A stretch of DNA of 64,000 nucleotides from Chromobotia macracanthus (GCA_036877525.1 JAZGTH010000015.1:10240501-10304500), one strand, 5' to 3'; positions 25,001-40,000 are shown, counted from the first letter of the stretch. The notes: a model not told the origin generated them from the sequence alone. Made by a program: numbers and translations.

Positions 25001-28000
25001 CCTCTCAGACACAAACTACAAAATCACAGTGACCCCTGTCTATGCAGATAAAGAGGCCCCCACGCTCTCCATGACATCATCCGGCAGAACATGTGAGTTA
25101 CTATGTGCTACTTACAACAGCCTGCTGGTGCTGGAATATGTAACAAATTAAATAGTTTATGGGTACTTTTTAAACCTTTTTGAACAGATGCAGTTACACT
25201 AATTAAATATTATTGTGCCATATTTGCATTTAACTATTGTCCAGCTCTTACTAATTTACTGGATTTCTTTAAAACCTTGTACCTGATGGTTTTCTGTGTC
25301 GGATCTAGCACTTGACCTAAACATAGCTACATCACAGCACTCATATACAGTTTGTTAGCAGTGCAGTTTGAGGCTTGATTGTCAGTCCTGCAGTCCTGTG
25401 AAGCACATTACTGAACAGGCTGAATTCTATTGGCTGAGCCTTTTAGTAAGGATAATGAATCCTATCCAACCTATCTCTGATGTAACCCCTGTAATGAACA
25501 GGCCTGGTTTCCTGTGATGGGATTGATTATCTGCAACTTTCTCTCAGTGATCACCTTCAAATTACAGCCCAGTGTCTCCAGCTCGGCTGATTAGAGATGC
25601 TAATGTCACCTCACATTGAACTCAGACAAAAAACTTTGTTTTTGATTGAGTTTGAGGGTGAATTAATTATCAATGTAGTAATATGCTCAGTGGAGGAGTT
25701 ATTATGTGAGACTTTTTAAAGGGAATTAAGGATAGAACCACAGCCAGCATTGAGAAAACAAACCCCAGATCTTCTTTGGATGTACTTTTATCTCTAGAAT
25801 CTCTGTGATTCTTCTTTTATTGTTTTAATATCAATACAGATTATATTGGTATGGCTGTTCAGTTTTCTATGATCAGTTTTCAATACCGTCCAGTCTTGTA
25901 AATACTTCTGATTTTCTCTCTTCTGATTGGCTAGTGCCACTATCTGGCCCCAGTAACCTCAGGGTCTCTGATGAATGGTATAATCGCTTCCGTATTAGCT
26001 GGGATGCCCCTCAATTCCCCACGATGGGTTACAGGGTCATCTACCAGCCCATCTCAGGTATGTACACACATACACAAATGATAATCTTCCTGTCTGCCAG
26101 ATCATGTCAAAGGTATTACATTTGTGGTGCACACACACGTTTTTTTTATGTTGGGGACATTGCATAGAGGTTGTTATGCTGTATGAACTTTATACTCTAT
26201 CCCCCATCCCTAAACCTAACTGTCACATAAAACTTTCTGCTGTTTTAGATTTTCAAAATAGTTATTTTTGTACTATTTATAAGCTAATTAAAAAGTCCCC
26301 ACAAGGTCAAAAGTTACTGGTATTAATATGCTTACTATATTACTATACTCCCATAATTTAGGGAATCCCAGGACCACACACACACATAAACATTTTAGAA
26401 ATGGCACATATGAGATATGCAGAATACTTTACCAAACACTTGAGCAGACGTCCATGTCTGCTGCTCTGAACAGGACCCTCTTTAGTCTGCAGTCTGAGAT
26501 TTTACTGTAAACAGAGGCTGTAATGTGGCTTCAGAGCACCAGAGGGAAAATATCTCTCTTCTCTGTTTTCCACAAAAGTCCAACCCAATAAAGCCCTGTA
26601 TTCCATTATATGATGTTAAACTCCAGTCTGCGGTGAAGAGAAATGGCTTCTCCACCTACTTTTAATGCCCTTTGAAACAGCTCCCGAACGAGCTGCTAAT
26701 AATTCACCCCAGGAGCAGTCATTGCATTTGTGCTGTCCAGGGTTCATTTACTGTGTGTCTGTTTCTCAATGTGTCCTTGTAAATGTGTTGTTGGAAGAGA
26801 ATGATCACTTATTCTTATTTAGTTTCAAATCTAGTTTTCTCACTTTCTTTAAAATGGTTATGGTGTAATGCTATGAATGTGTGTATGTCTATGTGTGTAC
26901 GTGTGAGTGTGTTTTGCTAAAGAGACACTCTTTTGTAGTTTAGCTAGTAATTGTGATGTTCAGCAGTGAGGCTGTAGCCTATACATCTATGAGAACATCA
27001 TGGTCTGTTGTATTCTGTAGTTTATGATGTGCGCAACCGTAAAATTATAAAATAACATTTACAAAATTATATATACAACATGACCACTTCAAATAAAATG
27101 CTTACATGTTTGGTACCTTTATTTTTGTAAGGTTTCAGAATTATCAGCTGTTGTCTCTGGGCACAGTTTCAGGTCCAGCTTTAGAGAAGTTTGTACGTGA
27201 TGATATGAACACCCTGCTGATCCTCAATCTGTTGAGTGGCACAGAGTACAGCATTCAGGTCATCGCCTCGTACACCACAGGCTCCAGCCAGCCCCTCACT
27301 GGCAAGGGCAGAACATGTGAGTCTCCACACAAACACACACAAACACACATGCATGTCTTGCCATACCCAGTGTGGGATCTATACTCAATTCCTGACATAT
27401 CACCGTTTTCCTCCACAATCTCCTCAGATTATGTGTTTCTGTGATTTCTTTGTAATCGTCCCCGCTAATACTTTCTCCATGATTGATAATACGCAGCAGT
27501 GATAATATCGCAATGTAAGCAGACCAGCGAGAGCTGTCTCTTTTGTATTTTAATGAAACTTGAAGCTTTCCTTGATGGACGGTTACACGTATATCAACAG
27601 GCAGACAGCTCCAGTAATAACAATCCTTTGCATATAAATTTGATATCACCAGGTACATCACAAAGTAATACCTGTTACTGATTTTCATCTAAAAGTAAAC
27701 AGATTATGTATTCTCACAAGGAGTGCTGAGGCTATCCATCAGAATACCGTGGTGTCACCATACCAATATGAGCTAACGACATGTCTTGTTTCAGGCCAGT
27801 CAGATAAACAGGCAAAATGTATACACTATCTGAGATTTTGTTCTATAAAAATATAGTGGGAGACTGAGGCATGACATTCACATGACTGTCACATGACATT
27901 CAGGTAAAAATTCAGTAAACAGTTGCTTTAGTCGACAATGCAATTTAAACAGGAACTAAATGCTCTGAAATGGTGCTGCTCTGTTAAGATTTCAGTTAAG

Positions 28001-31000
28001 TTGCTGTTTTTTTTTCACTGCAAACAGGCCTGATTTGTAAATTAGGTTTATTTGTAGATTGCGGCTTAATCACACAAGTCAGCAATTGTCTGGGTTCAAT
28101 TAATGTTGCATTATTACAGCTCACAGAGAGCAAGTAGTTTTTTTAAAGTGATGTTTGTGTACACTTTCTTATCACCATGGCAGCTGTAACCCATTAAATT
28201 ATGATTAAATGTTGCAGATTAGCATTATAGCCGGTCATATGACCAGACCTGCAGTGTACTCAAGCACCTTTATGACATATAAAGAGATGATTCAGGTGCC
28301 TGGATCAAAGTGGTGGAGTGATGCTGTACAGTCCCTTCAAAGCACTTGGAATCAATCTGCAGGATTAGGAATTGTGCCATGCAAATTGTGTTCAGCACGA
28401 GATTTTTGGCTGTTGCACCATAACCTGATTTTCATAATTCTTTGAGTGAATTAAGTGCTGCAGTGCAGACAGCATATGCAAATAAACAATACTATCAATG
28501 GGCAAAATTGATTCTTAGTAAATCCCTTCCCCCACACAAACTGTTTGCCATAAGATTCTTCCTGTGACTTTCCAATTATTCCTAAAAGGAATCATTACTA
28601 TGCACAATGGTTGCTCCGAATCTATTGAGATGGGCTAGAGATTGTTGACCAAAGGACAAAGACTATTGACGTCATTAAGCACAAACAGAACACTGTGCTA
28701 AAAGAGATACAGTCAATCTCAGTTTCTATCTTGGATGATTATTCCTTTCACACTCCACTGCTGTCTGAGGAACCTTCTATATTATTTCACCCTACAAGAT
28801 GACATCTACATACTGCCTGATCTTGAACTCTATCAATTTTTCATACGTTTTCTGTTTGACCTTTAAATAATTGAATGCACAATAATGGATTTTTTCACCT
28901 CCTTGTATTACCGCTATCAGCCAGAGGCCCTTTCTGCATGCATATAGTTCATTAAAATAGTTTATATAAAGAGGAAAGCTTGTCGTATGCATTATTCAAA
29001 GCCTTAAACGGATCTCCACCACTGTGCACCATATGTTTTGTGCACGGTCCCCTATTTAATGCTTATCAGGATCTCTTATTCACAACTGCTGACATGATGT
29101 TCCGTCGTGTAGCATGAATTACAATGGACAGCCTGATGTGTAAGCATTTGCCTTTTTGGAATCTGGCTTACATATAAAGGTTCAAAGGAGGGTAGAGGCT
29201 CTCCACATGGACTTTTTCCCAGTTTAAGCTCTGTTTGGGTCTGCCTCAACCTTTGACACTGTCATTGTAAAATACATGAACGTCAGTCTATTGTAACAGC
29301 CAAAATTGTGTTTGTGATCCAAAAAGTGGAAGGTCCAAAGATGAGCTTTGTTTTGTACAACTAATGTGGACCTTGTGCTGTGGCTTGGTTTTGTGTTTTA
29401 AGGGTTTGCTGACTCAAAGAAGCAATAATTCCAAAATAAGTCTATTTTTCTAGTTTTCTAGAGTTTTCTTTCACACAGCACATTTTGTGTGGCTTCCACC
29501 AAGGCACAAAAGTAATAAAGAAATACTGGTGGGCACCATTTGTGGCTTTCAGATGGAAGGACTATTTGTTAAGCATGTGTTTAAATATCACGCTTGCTTC
29601 GCTTGTGTATTTTTATAGCCATTAGTTTTGCATGACTTGCAGAATTTAAAGAGTATTGCTCAGAAATCAGAGGAAAGTTAAAATGTGGGGGCCATAAGAT
29701 ATGAAGCCTACATGTTTTCTTTAGCCCATGACCACCAGCATCAAAAAGAAAATGATGGATACTCCATGAGTCACTAGACATTTCTGTAAAACATGTAGAT
29801 CTTTTCCTTTTAATGCATTAGACTGAATGACATAGGAGAACCAATGATTAAAGTTTCCCTCTCTGTATACATTTTAAGGTATTCCTAAATTGTGTAATAG
29901 ATTATTCAATTAAAATATTTTTAAAAACTTATTTACCAGTTGAATAACCCTAAAACAAATCTGCCAATAAAACATGGCAAATGTTTTTAAAGAAGACAAA
30001 AATATGTATTTGGATAAGTATCTACACATTTCAAAATAATTGCCATCTCAGTTAGTTGGCAGAACTTGTCTTGTAGAAATGTAGAAAACTTTATTGTTGA
30101 AAAGATACTAATTAGGAATAGAAAAACTGCGTCTTGAAATTTGTGCTTTGTGTTATGAAATAAGTGTCATGTTTGTCTCTTTCTGTCTTACAGTGTTCCT
30201 GGGGGTGAACAATCTCAAGATACAACAGGTACTCAGCAGCAGCATGTGTGCCCAGTGGCAGCCAAACCAGCATGCCTCCCTCTACAGAGTCACTATTGAA
30301 CCTGTTTCTAGTGAGTAGTACATACACACACCACTCACAAAAATTGGTAATGCTTTGCAAAACAAAATAATAACATTGCTTCCTCTTTTTAAACACTGGC
30401 ATGTTCATTTTTATTCTGTTTCTATAAATCAATGGGATATTATGGCCCATTTCAGCACATACATAATGCAGAGCCTCTGGGCTTTACAAGAATTCTCTTT
30501 AATTGTATGCATACTGCACTCACAACATGGTTTCAGTTCAAATTTATTGAAACAGCAGAGTCAAAAGCCTGTTTCTGGTTATTGCTTCTCTTATTTCTAT
30601 GTGATACCTCACTGGTCCTACTTATCTCGCAATCCTGGAAATGTTCTGTTCCACTTTCACTGTTTGACTGCTCAGATGGCTACCAGCTCAGTAGTGCTTT
30701 TTAAAGCAGATCCTGTCTAAAGCCCAAGTGTGTGCACACTTGGTATTTGAATGGCAGGCGCAGAGTTTTTGAAGAGATACACAAGGAATCGCTCACCAAA
30801 GGGTTTTTAATTAGGGGCATTTTTGACTACTTGACTTGACTGATGACTAATAAATCTGCTCCCAGACCATTAAAATTAATTACTTTTCTGATTTTGGAAC
30901 TCTTCCTGTTTTTTACCATAATAACTAAATATAACACAATAAAAAATTCAGTTAAAAAGTACTCACTTAAAAAGTACTAAAAAGTACTTGGCATGGTGGT

Positions 31001-34000
31001 AGTGACAGTAGTATTGTACAAAAGTTACAAATTGTACAAATATTTACCAAATTCATGGCTAAGTTAAGTTCTTAGATAAAAATGCAAGTCAACGTTTCCT
31101 GAATTTACAGGACTTTTCAACTTTGCAACAGTCTAATGAGCAAAAAGTAACTAAAGAGACACTGTAGAACAGAACTTTAAATTCTAGTGGAAAGTAAAGT
31201 GTCACCCATAAACAATATAACTCTGTAACCCTGGTAAACTGTATCTACTTTACAGTATACAAATATTTCAAAACGTGTACTGCAGGACATTAAGAGAGGA
31301 GAAGGTTTTTAAGTGTGTGTATTGCTGTAAAGTATTGCTTAAAACCCCCAGTGCTTCTTTTCTGTCCATCTGTCCAAACTTTAGCAATGGGAACAACAGA
31401 TTCATTAATTGTACTTTTTTGAGAGAATTCAGCTATAGTATTCCAGTCAAACAGATGAATTTTGGTGCTGAGAGCACACAGTGAAGTGGATCATTCCTGT
31501 GTGCAAATGTGGGGAGGGTAGGAGGCGGACTGCTTATGTCAGAGATGTGACTGGACTAAGAAGTGCAGTTTGTTGAAACAAATGCTTAAAGCATGATTCT
31601 TACCTGTTTATTGAGCGCTCACTATCTGCTGTTCCACAAAGCAGGATTGCAATAGGCAAATGTCATATCCCATTGTTTGATCGGCTTCGCTATCAAAACA
31701 TGTCTGAGCAAAGGAACATTGTTGATTTTATTGTCAGATTCCACGTTTCTGCAGCCCACATTATCATTGGAAAATAGAAAGAAAAATACCTCAGTAAATA
31801 TTTTTTATTTGATGTACTTCACAGATCATTTTGTACAGTATCACAATCCAGAGGAGGGGTAGTGGACGAGGTGGTTTGGAAAACATCCTATTAAAATAAA
31901 GAGGATAAAGAAAACAATTCCCCTTGTTTTTCCTCCTCTAATCAAGTAGTACTGTATAAGACTGCTTGTGAATAGCCCTCCATAGCCATTCATTGTCCTT
32001 GTGGACACAGCTGTTTAATGGCAGACAAATTAAGATGTATGAACCAAGCCAAGCTCCTGGATATTAAAGTCTGACATCAGAAGCACAACAAAGAGATCGA
32101 TGGGACTGATATGTATAAAAAGAGAAAAGGAGAGAGAAAGCGGCAGTAGCAGGTAGAGCACATTCACTTGAAAAGCACTGAAGAATAAAAATTATTGGTT
32201 TGGTTTACTTGAGTCTTTTCTTTCTACACTTAAGGCCGGACTGCGTATTACAGCATTCCCATTTCCCTGCAGTTTTCAGCTTCTGATTAAAGTGATTAAA
32301 ACCTCTGCATTGAACTCAGGGCTGAATACAAGGTTATCCTTCCTGTGCTCATGCACTAGCTATTTTCTCTTTGGAAACAGCTCTGGAAAGTAATCACAAC
32401 TATGAAGGTGATAAATAGATGTCCTGCTGCCTCATACTCTGGGTTCTGCTTCTGCACTGAGTATTATTTCCTAGAACATGATTTACTTACAGTTCCTTTC
32501 ATGATCACTTTGTGATTACCAAAAAATGGCAGCAACACATGCCTGTTAAAAATAACAACACTTCAATGTGCTGCTATGACTCTGGTGATTTAAAACACCA
32601 GGCTTTGTTTATAGCTTTGGGGCTCTAATTGTACAGTCTCAGTAATTAGCAGAATTGTTTGCTTGAGGAAGCTGTCATAATTGCATTGATTGCTTTTTCA
32701 TTTGTATTTGGCAGACGTTTTTATCCAAAGTGACTTGACGTGCATTCTTTGGGAATTGAACCCACAACTTTGGTGTTGCAAGCCCTATAATTTGCTATTA
32801 GTTGTTTGTTGCTTGAACATGTTTTGGATGTATGCTACTCGATTATCATGTTTTAACTAAATTCTGCTTTTTTTTTGTAGACGGACAAAAACAGGAAGTG
32901 AGGCTTGGAGGTGGTGCATCTAGGCATTGCTTCTTCAACCTTTCTCCGAACACCCCGTACATAATCAGTATCTACACCCTTTTACAGGACACGGAGGGCC
33001 CTGTCGTCTCTACCATGGCAACCACTTGTAAATACTCTACCCGCTTTTGACTGTGTGTTTCACTATATATGTCTGTGGGACACTATAGACCTTAATGAGG
33101 GTAGATGTTTTGTGTTGATATGCTGCCTTATATGCTGCATAAAATAAGTTACAACTGAATTAGTTTTTACTTGATCTTGTTTCCAGTACAATATCTAAAA
33201 AGAAGATAAATTTAAAAAAGATAAATTCACTTGAGATGTAACACTGCATAAAATATTAAGACATTTAAAAAGATGTATCTTTTTAAGCATAAAACACTAA
33301 AATGAAAAATAAATCTTACCTACATATCTTATGGAGAGTTGTTTTCCTCAGGTAATTTTATCTTGCTTTCAGCATTTTTAGATCATTTTATAGCACAATA
33401 CCCCTTTAAAAAATAGAATTTTTTTGCTTTGGAAAATTTATTTTGGGTGACGAGTTGTTGAAGTTCTTTAAGATTCATGGTCATGACTGCTTGTTAAAAA
33501 CTATGAAGCTAAGAATGCACTTGTCAGTCACACGCTAATTGCTAATCTGCTAACAATAGCAAATAGCTGTTTTAAAGATTTGATACATCTGTGTGGTCCA
33601 TTATTCATCCCCATATAGTATATCTGTACACTGAACCTCAGTGTATAACAGCTCTATATTCTGCCTGGTACATATGTAAGAGTGGCAGTTAGAGGCTGCA
33701 GAAGCAGTTCAATGATGCAGGCCATTTCCAGCCAGTGAGGTGAAGACAATGGCTGTGTCCCTGATCACATACATTCAATCAATTCCTGAGAAGCAGATTA
33801 AACCAGCCTTCTGAAGAGCGTCCTTATTTTTTTATAAATGAGTTTCCCATAAGACCACAATTCTGCTTGTGTATACTGTGTGTGATTAACATGCTTTGCA
33901 CAGTACGTTTTTGTTTTAATTTGTGGTTTCTGTAGCTCCAGTCCCCACCCAACCACCAACTGCTCCACCCATCACAATCCCTCCACCCACCATCCCAGCA

Positions 34001-37000
34001 GCTAAAGAAGGTAAAGATCAGCTCACAGGATGGTTTCATTGCTCAGAAGCGTTTCTTAAAGCATTCTAAAGGAACCCCTTTAAGTATCATCTTGTCTCAG
34101 ATGATTCTCCTAAAATTCCCAAAGTAGGAGACAATATGCAATATGATTAATGAGGATGGTATTTCCCAAGATAATTTGATCTTTGATGAATTTAATGAGA
34201 AATGTCTGACAAATCAGAGCACAGTTTGTGACACTGTTGATGTCTCAAACTTCTGAAACTTAGAGGAGACACATGTAAAAATCCTAGGGCATTTCTCTTA
34301 GGAGCAAATCTAAATAGCAGGGCACATAGGCAGAGGTCTCTATTTGATATCCATTTAATCTTATTGGTGTTTAGGAGAAACAGTTGAGACCTTAAAGAGA
34401 TTTTTGGTCTCTATGGGAGTGTGTAAAACTGGCCTGACTGGTTTTCTCCTGTTTTTGGCCCTGTGTGTTATGTGACCTTTCACTAAAATACATCTCTACT
34501 GACAAGTAACCTTTTCTTGTTCTCTGAGCCACTCCACACTCAATAAATATGTCTTCCACACACACCATAACAACACATGGGACTTTATAATCCCCCTTTT
34601 AAGATCTAAAATCTGTTCTGAAATCATTCACCTCCCACTTGATCCCTATAAAATGTTTGTACTGTTTTAATGTATCATAAATCACCATACTAATAAACTC
34701 TTGGCCTGAAACTGATCACATCATGGTGCTTCTTTAGACTTATTTGTCAATTTGAAAATGTCTTTATTTCCAATCCTCTCCATGTTAACCGAAATGCTTC
34801 TTTCTCCATGGCGAATATTGCCTTTATTGAGAACAGACAATGTGCTTAGCATTAAATCCTGCTAAGTTAGAGAGAGGAGAGGTAGCAGGGAATTAATTAT
34901 TTCCTTGTTTTATCCAGCTAGCTGTGATGGAAATCTTGTCAGTGAGAAAAAGAAGTGTTTGGAATCATTTGACATCTGTTGTACTGCAGCGCTTAGACAT
35001 TAATGAGAATTTCCTATTTTAGTTTAGTGATTTTTCACCTGCTTCCTCCCTGCCTCTCTTTCTCTCTCTCTTTCAAACTTTCTCTCCTAGTTTGCAAAGC
35101 TGCCAAGGCAGACCTGGCCTTCCTTGTAGATGGTTCCTGGAGTATTGGAGATGACAATTTTCAGAAGATTATTCGCTTTCTGTACAGCACAACTGGCGCG
35201 CTTGATGTGATTGGTCCCGAGGGAACACAGGTGTGTTGTGCATGCAATATTTATTAAATCCGACCTACCTCATACTGTTTTTACCTGTTTATATTATATA
35301 ATATTTCTAACATTTTAACTAAAAACATAACCACTATTTTGTTATTCCAGGCGCACATTGTTTTTATGATGAAAGCAATAAGTGTGTTTGAGAATGTTCA
35401 GTGTTCCTGAACATTGAACATTCTCAGATGTGAAAGAATCTCACATTTTTTTTGTCCATGACCTGTAAGAAAACAGCTCTCTACTACCATCCATGTTAAA
35501 GCATTAAGCTATACATGTTATGATGACGTAAGTCTTGAACAAAAAACAGACTTGTTCTGTGAAGGCTGTATTCCTTCAATAGGCCCAACCAATGAAATGC
35601 TTCCCCACAGCCTGTACTCGAATGCTATTTGAAAAATTCAGTGCCTGTTATTGAACGAGAATGATTCATTTACCTAAAACATTCCTAAATGAACCCCAGT
35701 AAATTCATTCACATTTGAAACAGCAGTAATTGGCACTCAGTCTGTGAAATGAGAAGGCAGGAGTTTTGTGTGGCGCAGCAGCTCATCAAAGTCTAGCAGT
35801 TGAAGGTGTGCTGGTCTTATCTTCTCTGTTCCAAATTGGATCAATATTTGGTCTCGATGAAAACGAGCAGAGAAAATAAGCACAAATAAGTGCTAGCAAA
35901 CAGTACTAGTCAAAGCGCCTGGTGACACATTGGCTTATTCATCTTTGTCTCTACTGTAGGTCACATTGTAGCCTACATTTCATGGTAATATTTATATGAA
36001 AAAATATACCATACCACCTGCATCTCTGGCAACTTCACATGCAGTTAAAAACTTTTGAGTTACAGTACAATGTCTGTTTTGTGTGAAAAATTGTTAAAAA
36101 ATTGTGCTTGGACTGAGGCATCACGGGAAAGACTGTTCTGGGCTTGAGACCACACTGTCTAGCATTTAACCAAGTAAATGAGGAGTTTATTTAACCTTGA
36201 AAGACCATTAGATAAAAATAGCTTTTGTCTAGACATTTCAGTCCAGGGCTTAAAAGATCTTCATCACGACCTCATCAGCTGCATTAGAGATCATTTCAGT
36301 GGAATTACTAGAAGGGTGTAAAAACAGGAGAAAGCAGCATGTTTGAGGAGGATAAATGAAGGGCAAGAGCCAGAATAAACAGAGGGACACAGCACAGATA
36401 AAACTTCTCACATGTGTACACACTAGTAGAGAACAGATCCAATGAGACTTTTGTGGGAACAGAAACCTATGTCTGCTTTAGGCCATGTGGACATATTTGA
36501 CTTATCAAAAGAGCACCAGCAAACGTTTATGGATGCTTACATGGACCGTAATTATTTTTTGACATTTTCTTACTTTCCTATTATTCCAACCTCATATTTT
36601 CTTTCTAATATGATTCACTAAGTGTGTTTTGTTTGTTTTGCAAAAATAACACATTCATACTTTGGCAAAATGTGCATTTTTGAGTGAGGTATTTCTTTAA
36701 GAACCTCATTAAAAGGTTTGAGTCTCACGGTGCAATCCGTGTGTCATTCAACACCATTTTGTCATTGAGAATGACATTTAACCTCAAGTTGCCCAAGGGG
36801 GGATTTTGTTAAGTGTCACTTTTAACTGTGTGCTAAATGACTACTGACTAATGTTCCACTACTGACAGGTGGCCATTGCTCAGTTCAGTGATGATGCCAG
36901 GACTGAGTTTAAGCTGAACTCCTACAGTGACAAAGAGTCTTTGCTGGACGCCGTGCAACGCATCACCTACAAGGGAGGAAACACCAAGACAGGCACGTAC

Positions 37001-40000
37001 AGTAACTCAATTCTCAGAATGATTTAAATAGCAGATGCTCAAAAACTGTGATATTCTCTGAGAATAAGTCTCAATAAGAATAGGCCAGCCTGCTACCAGT
37101 ATGGAAATTCACACTGCTGTAAGCCTTTATTTTTCAAATCAGTTTATTTGCATAGCACTTTTCACAATACACATAGTTTTAAAGCTTACTGTTGTGTTGT
37201 AATGCCCCTGTTGAGTGGTTTGGTGAAACTTTTTTAATGTTTTTCCAGACAGAATTCTTCCCTAACTGGCGTCCAACAACATTCATCATTGTGCTTTAGA
37301 CAAGTTTGCTTTTTAATATCCTGTTTTTGAAGACCAACAATCTTCAGATCGTAATCTGATTTGATAAATCTGATAGAAACCACATGGTTCCAGCAGGCGA
37401 GCAGCAGGATGACATGATGTGTCTTATATGCCTGTGCTCGGAGGTGTTGCTGAGTGTCTTTGTTTTAAATGAAACACCTCTCATTTCACATGGTGAAACA
37501 GCGGCAGTCGTGTGGCAGACGTCTTTACAGAGATTTCACCCTACTGTGTTCTCACACACACATGCTTGCCTGTATCAGGTATTTTCTCCATGGTGATGTC
37601 AGTGGGTGAGCAATGGGCAGTGTCTGACTGGTTATGGCAGTTACATGTCTGTGGACATGTGATTCAGGCATAATGAGCCCCTGCATTTATCTCGGCTTTA
37701 GCGATCTGCTCATTTAAAACATGAGCATGATTTATTAACATGAGTGTATTAGGACTAATCCCTTACCTGGGTTCATACATTCCTATGCTGAGTATGATGT
37801 TGTTAGTGTGATTAAACTTAAGAAATATTTTTGTTTGCATTTTGCCACTTTTAACTTGTTAAATTTTATTTTGCATATCACAGTTTGGTGTAAAACCAGC
37901 TTACACTTGGCAATATAGTTTATGAGGGTGCTTAACTCTGTTAACATTTAGTCAGTAAGCTAAAGACATCAGCCAAAGCTCATGGACACAAAGGAACCAT
38001 CACATCCATGTAAACCTTTGACTGGTGATGCAATCATGATGTTGTGCTTATCTGTCATTCAAACGCCAGCGCTGTGTCCTGACATCGACTGTGTTTAGCC
38101 GCGGCTCTGAGCCCCCATACAAATCCTTTTGTTGTAATGCGAATTTAAAAACAAAATAACTTGCACTTCACATGGCGCCGCTGTCTGCTTCTTTAGTCCA
38201 TCATTTGTCTCCCTCTGACAGCAGCTGAAGAAAAGCCAGAAAGAAACAGACAGCTTCTCAAGTCAGTCAGGCATAGCCACGGGGATCCCTTGTTCAATCG
38301 TCGCAATATATCGTCAAAATGCAGCGTCTCAGACGTGTATCCAGATTTTATTCAGAGTGCAGCTTTTGTGAGGGGATTGTGTCTAATACTCGCTCATCCA
38401 GGGGAACCTGAGACGTTTCTGAGAGATTACAGATGCAAATTAGAAATGAGCAGCCAAACTGATGTTCTGCAGCTGGGATGCCAAGTTGATGATAATGGCG
38501 AAATATTGAGAGTTCAGTTTGTTGGATCCCACAGTTCAAGTGTGTGTGTCAGGTTTAAAGATTCTTCTTTATCAAGGGTCTGGCTCATGGCACTCAGTGC
38601 TAAATGCTTTTAGCACTGTGTGCGCTTAAAATAGCAGACATTGAGAAAACACATCTCATGAGCAGACATGAGCAGAAACAAGGCCAAACCAAAGTCTGAG
38701 AACATTAACAATCACAAAGATATGTTTACTTGAGAGGCAAAATTGTGTTAGATAATAAGAGTTGTTTATAGAAGAGTTTATAATAAGAAGACAAATTCAA
38801 GATAGATTTTGCTCTATGCTCTAATGCTCTAATGACAGTTAGTTGACAAATTAGTAGTCAGTCCACTTTAGAGATTCTACTATTGAAATAAAGTGTTAGC
38901 TTAGTGTTAATTTTTAGAAAATTTTTACAAAAGACTATGACAGCATATTTCAGCAATGTTCATACAAAACAGTTTAGGTGTTCATAAATACACATATTTT
39001 CAGTAGTTTTAATTGTTAAGGGTTTTGTTCATTGGCTGCATTGATCAACGTTTCAACATTCCTTTTTTACAGACACTGGCATGAAATTCCAGCATAATAT
39101 GTATCTCTGGCAAGTATAAATCATACTGTCAGGATGCAAGTTCCTGTAAAATCCATCACGTTTTGGGCTTTCCAGGGCCCTTGAAGCTGTGTAAATCCTG
39201 CTTCTGGCATGAGGCAGTGACATTCACTTTTATGACTCTTGATTCAGGCCGAGCCATTAAGCATGTTAAGGAGGCCATTTTTACTGAGGACGCGGGGGTG
39301 AGGAGAGGCATTCCCAAAGTGCTGGTGGTGCTCACAGATGGGCGATCTCAGGATGATGTCAACAAGATCTCCAAAGAGATGCAGATGGAGGGTGAGTGGG
39401 GTTTCAGAGGCTTTTCTCAGCTGTGATCTTCAGGGTCCCATGCACCCTTTTAACACTCTTAAACAATATCTAGCAAATCCAGAAATAAGTTGTTAATAAA
39501 CAACAGTATTAGGAAACACCAACTGTTTCAGTGTTTTGGTTGTTTCTGTTGTTGCACGTGGAATATTTAATGTTATAATAAATGTGATTTTCTCTTATTT
39601 CACTGTAGGATACATCATCTTTGCCATTGGCTTCGCTGATGCTGACTATGGGGAGCTGGTGAACATTGCCAGCAAACCCAGCGAGAGACATGTGTTCTTT
39701 GTGGATGACTTGGATGCTTTCAAGAAAATTGAAGAGCAACTCATAACTTTTGTTTGTGAGGCTGCAACAGCCAGTACGTCCCATTGATAGTCTGCGGAAA
39801 GTTTAGCTTTTTAGTTTGCTCTCCTTTTAAGTTATTTGATTTAATAAATGGTTAAAAGGTCACAGCTTTTACAATGTTGTGGATTTTAGCACGGCTGGAA
39901 CTTGAACTGTCTGTATAAGTAGTGTTATACAATATACAATACTAGTACATTACAGTGGATATCATGTATGACAGTTGCTACATAACAATTTATTTGAGTT

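Noticed and set aside
38290..38613. 107-codon frame in the GC-AG intron
   Set aside because: It opens with TTG, no recognisable domain, and no exon is missing between the flanking VWA-2 exons.
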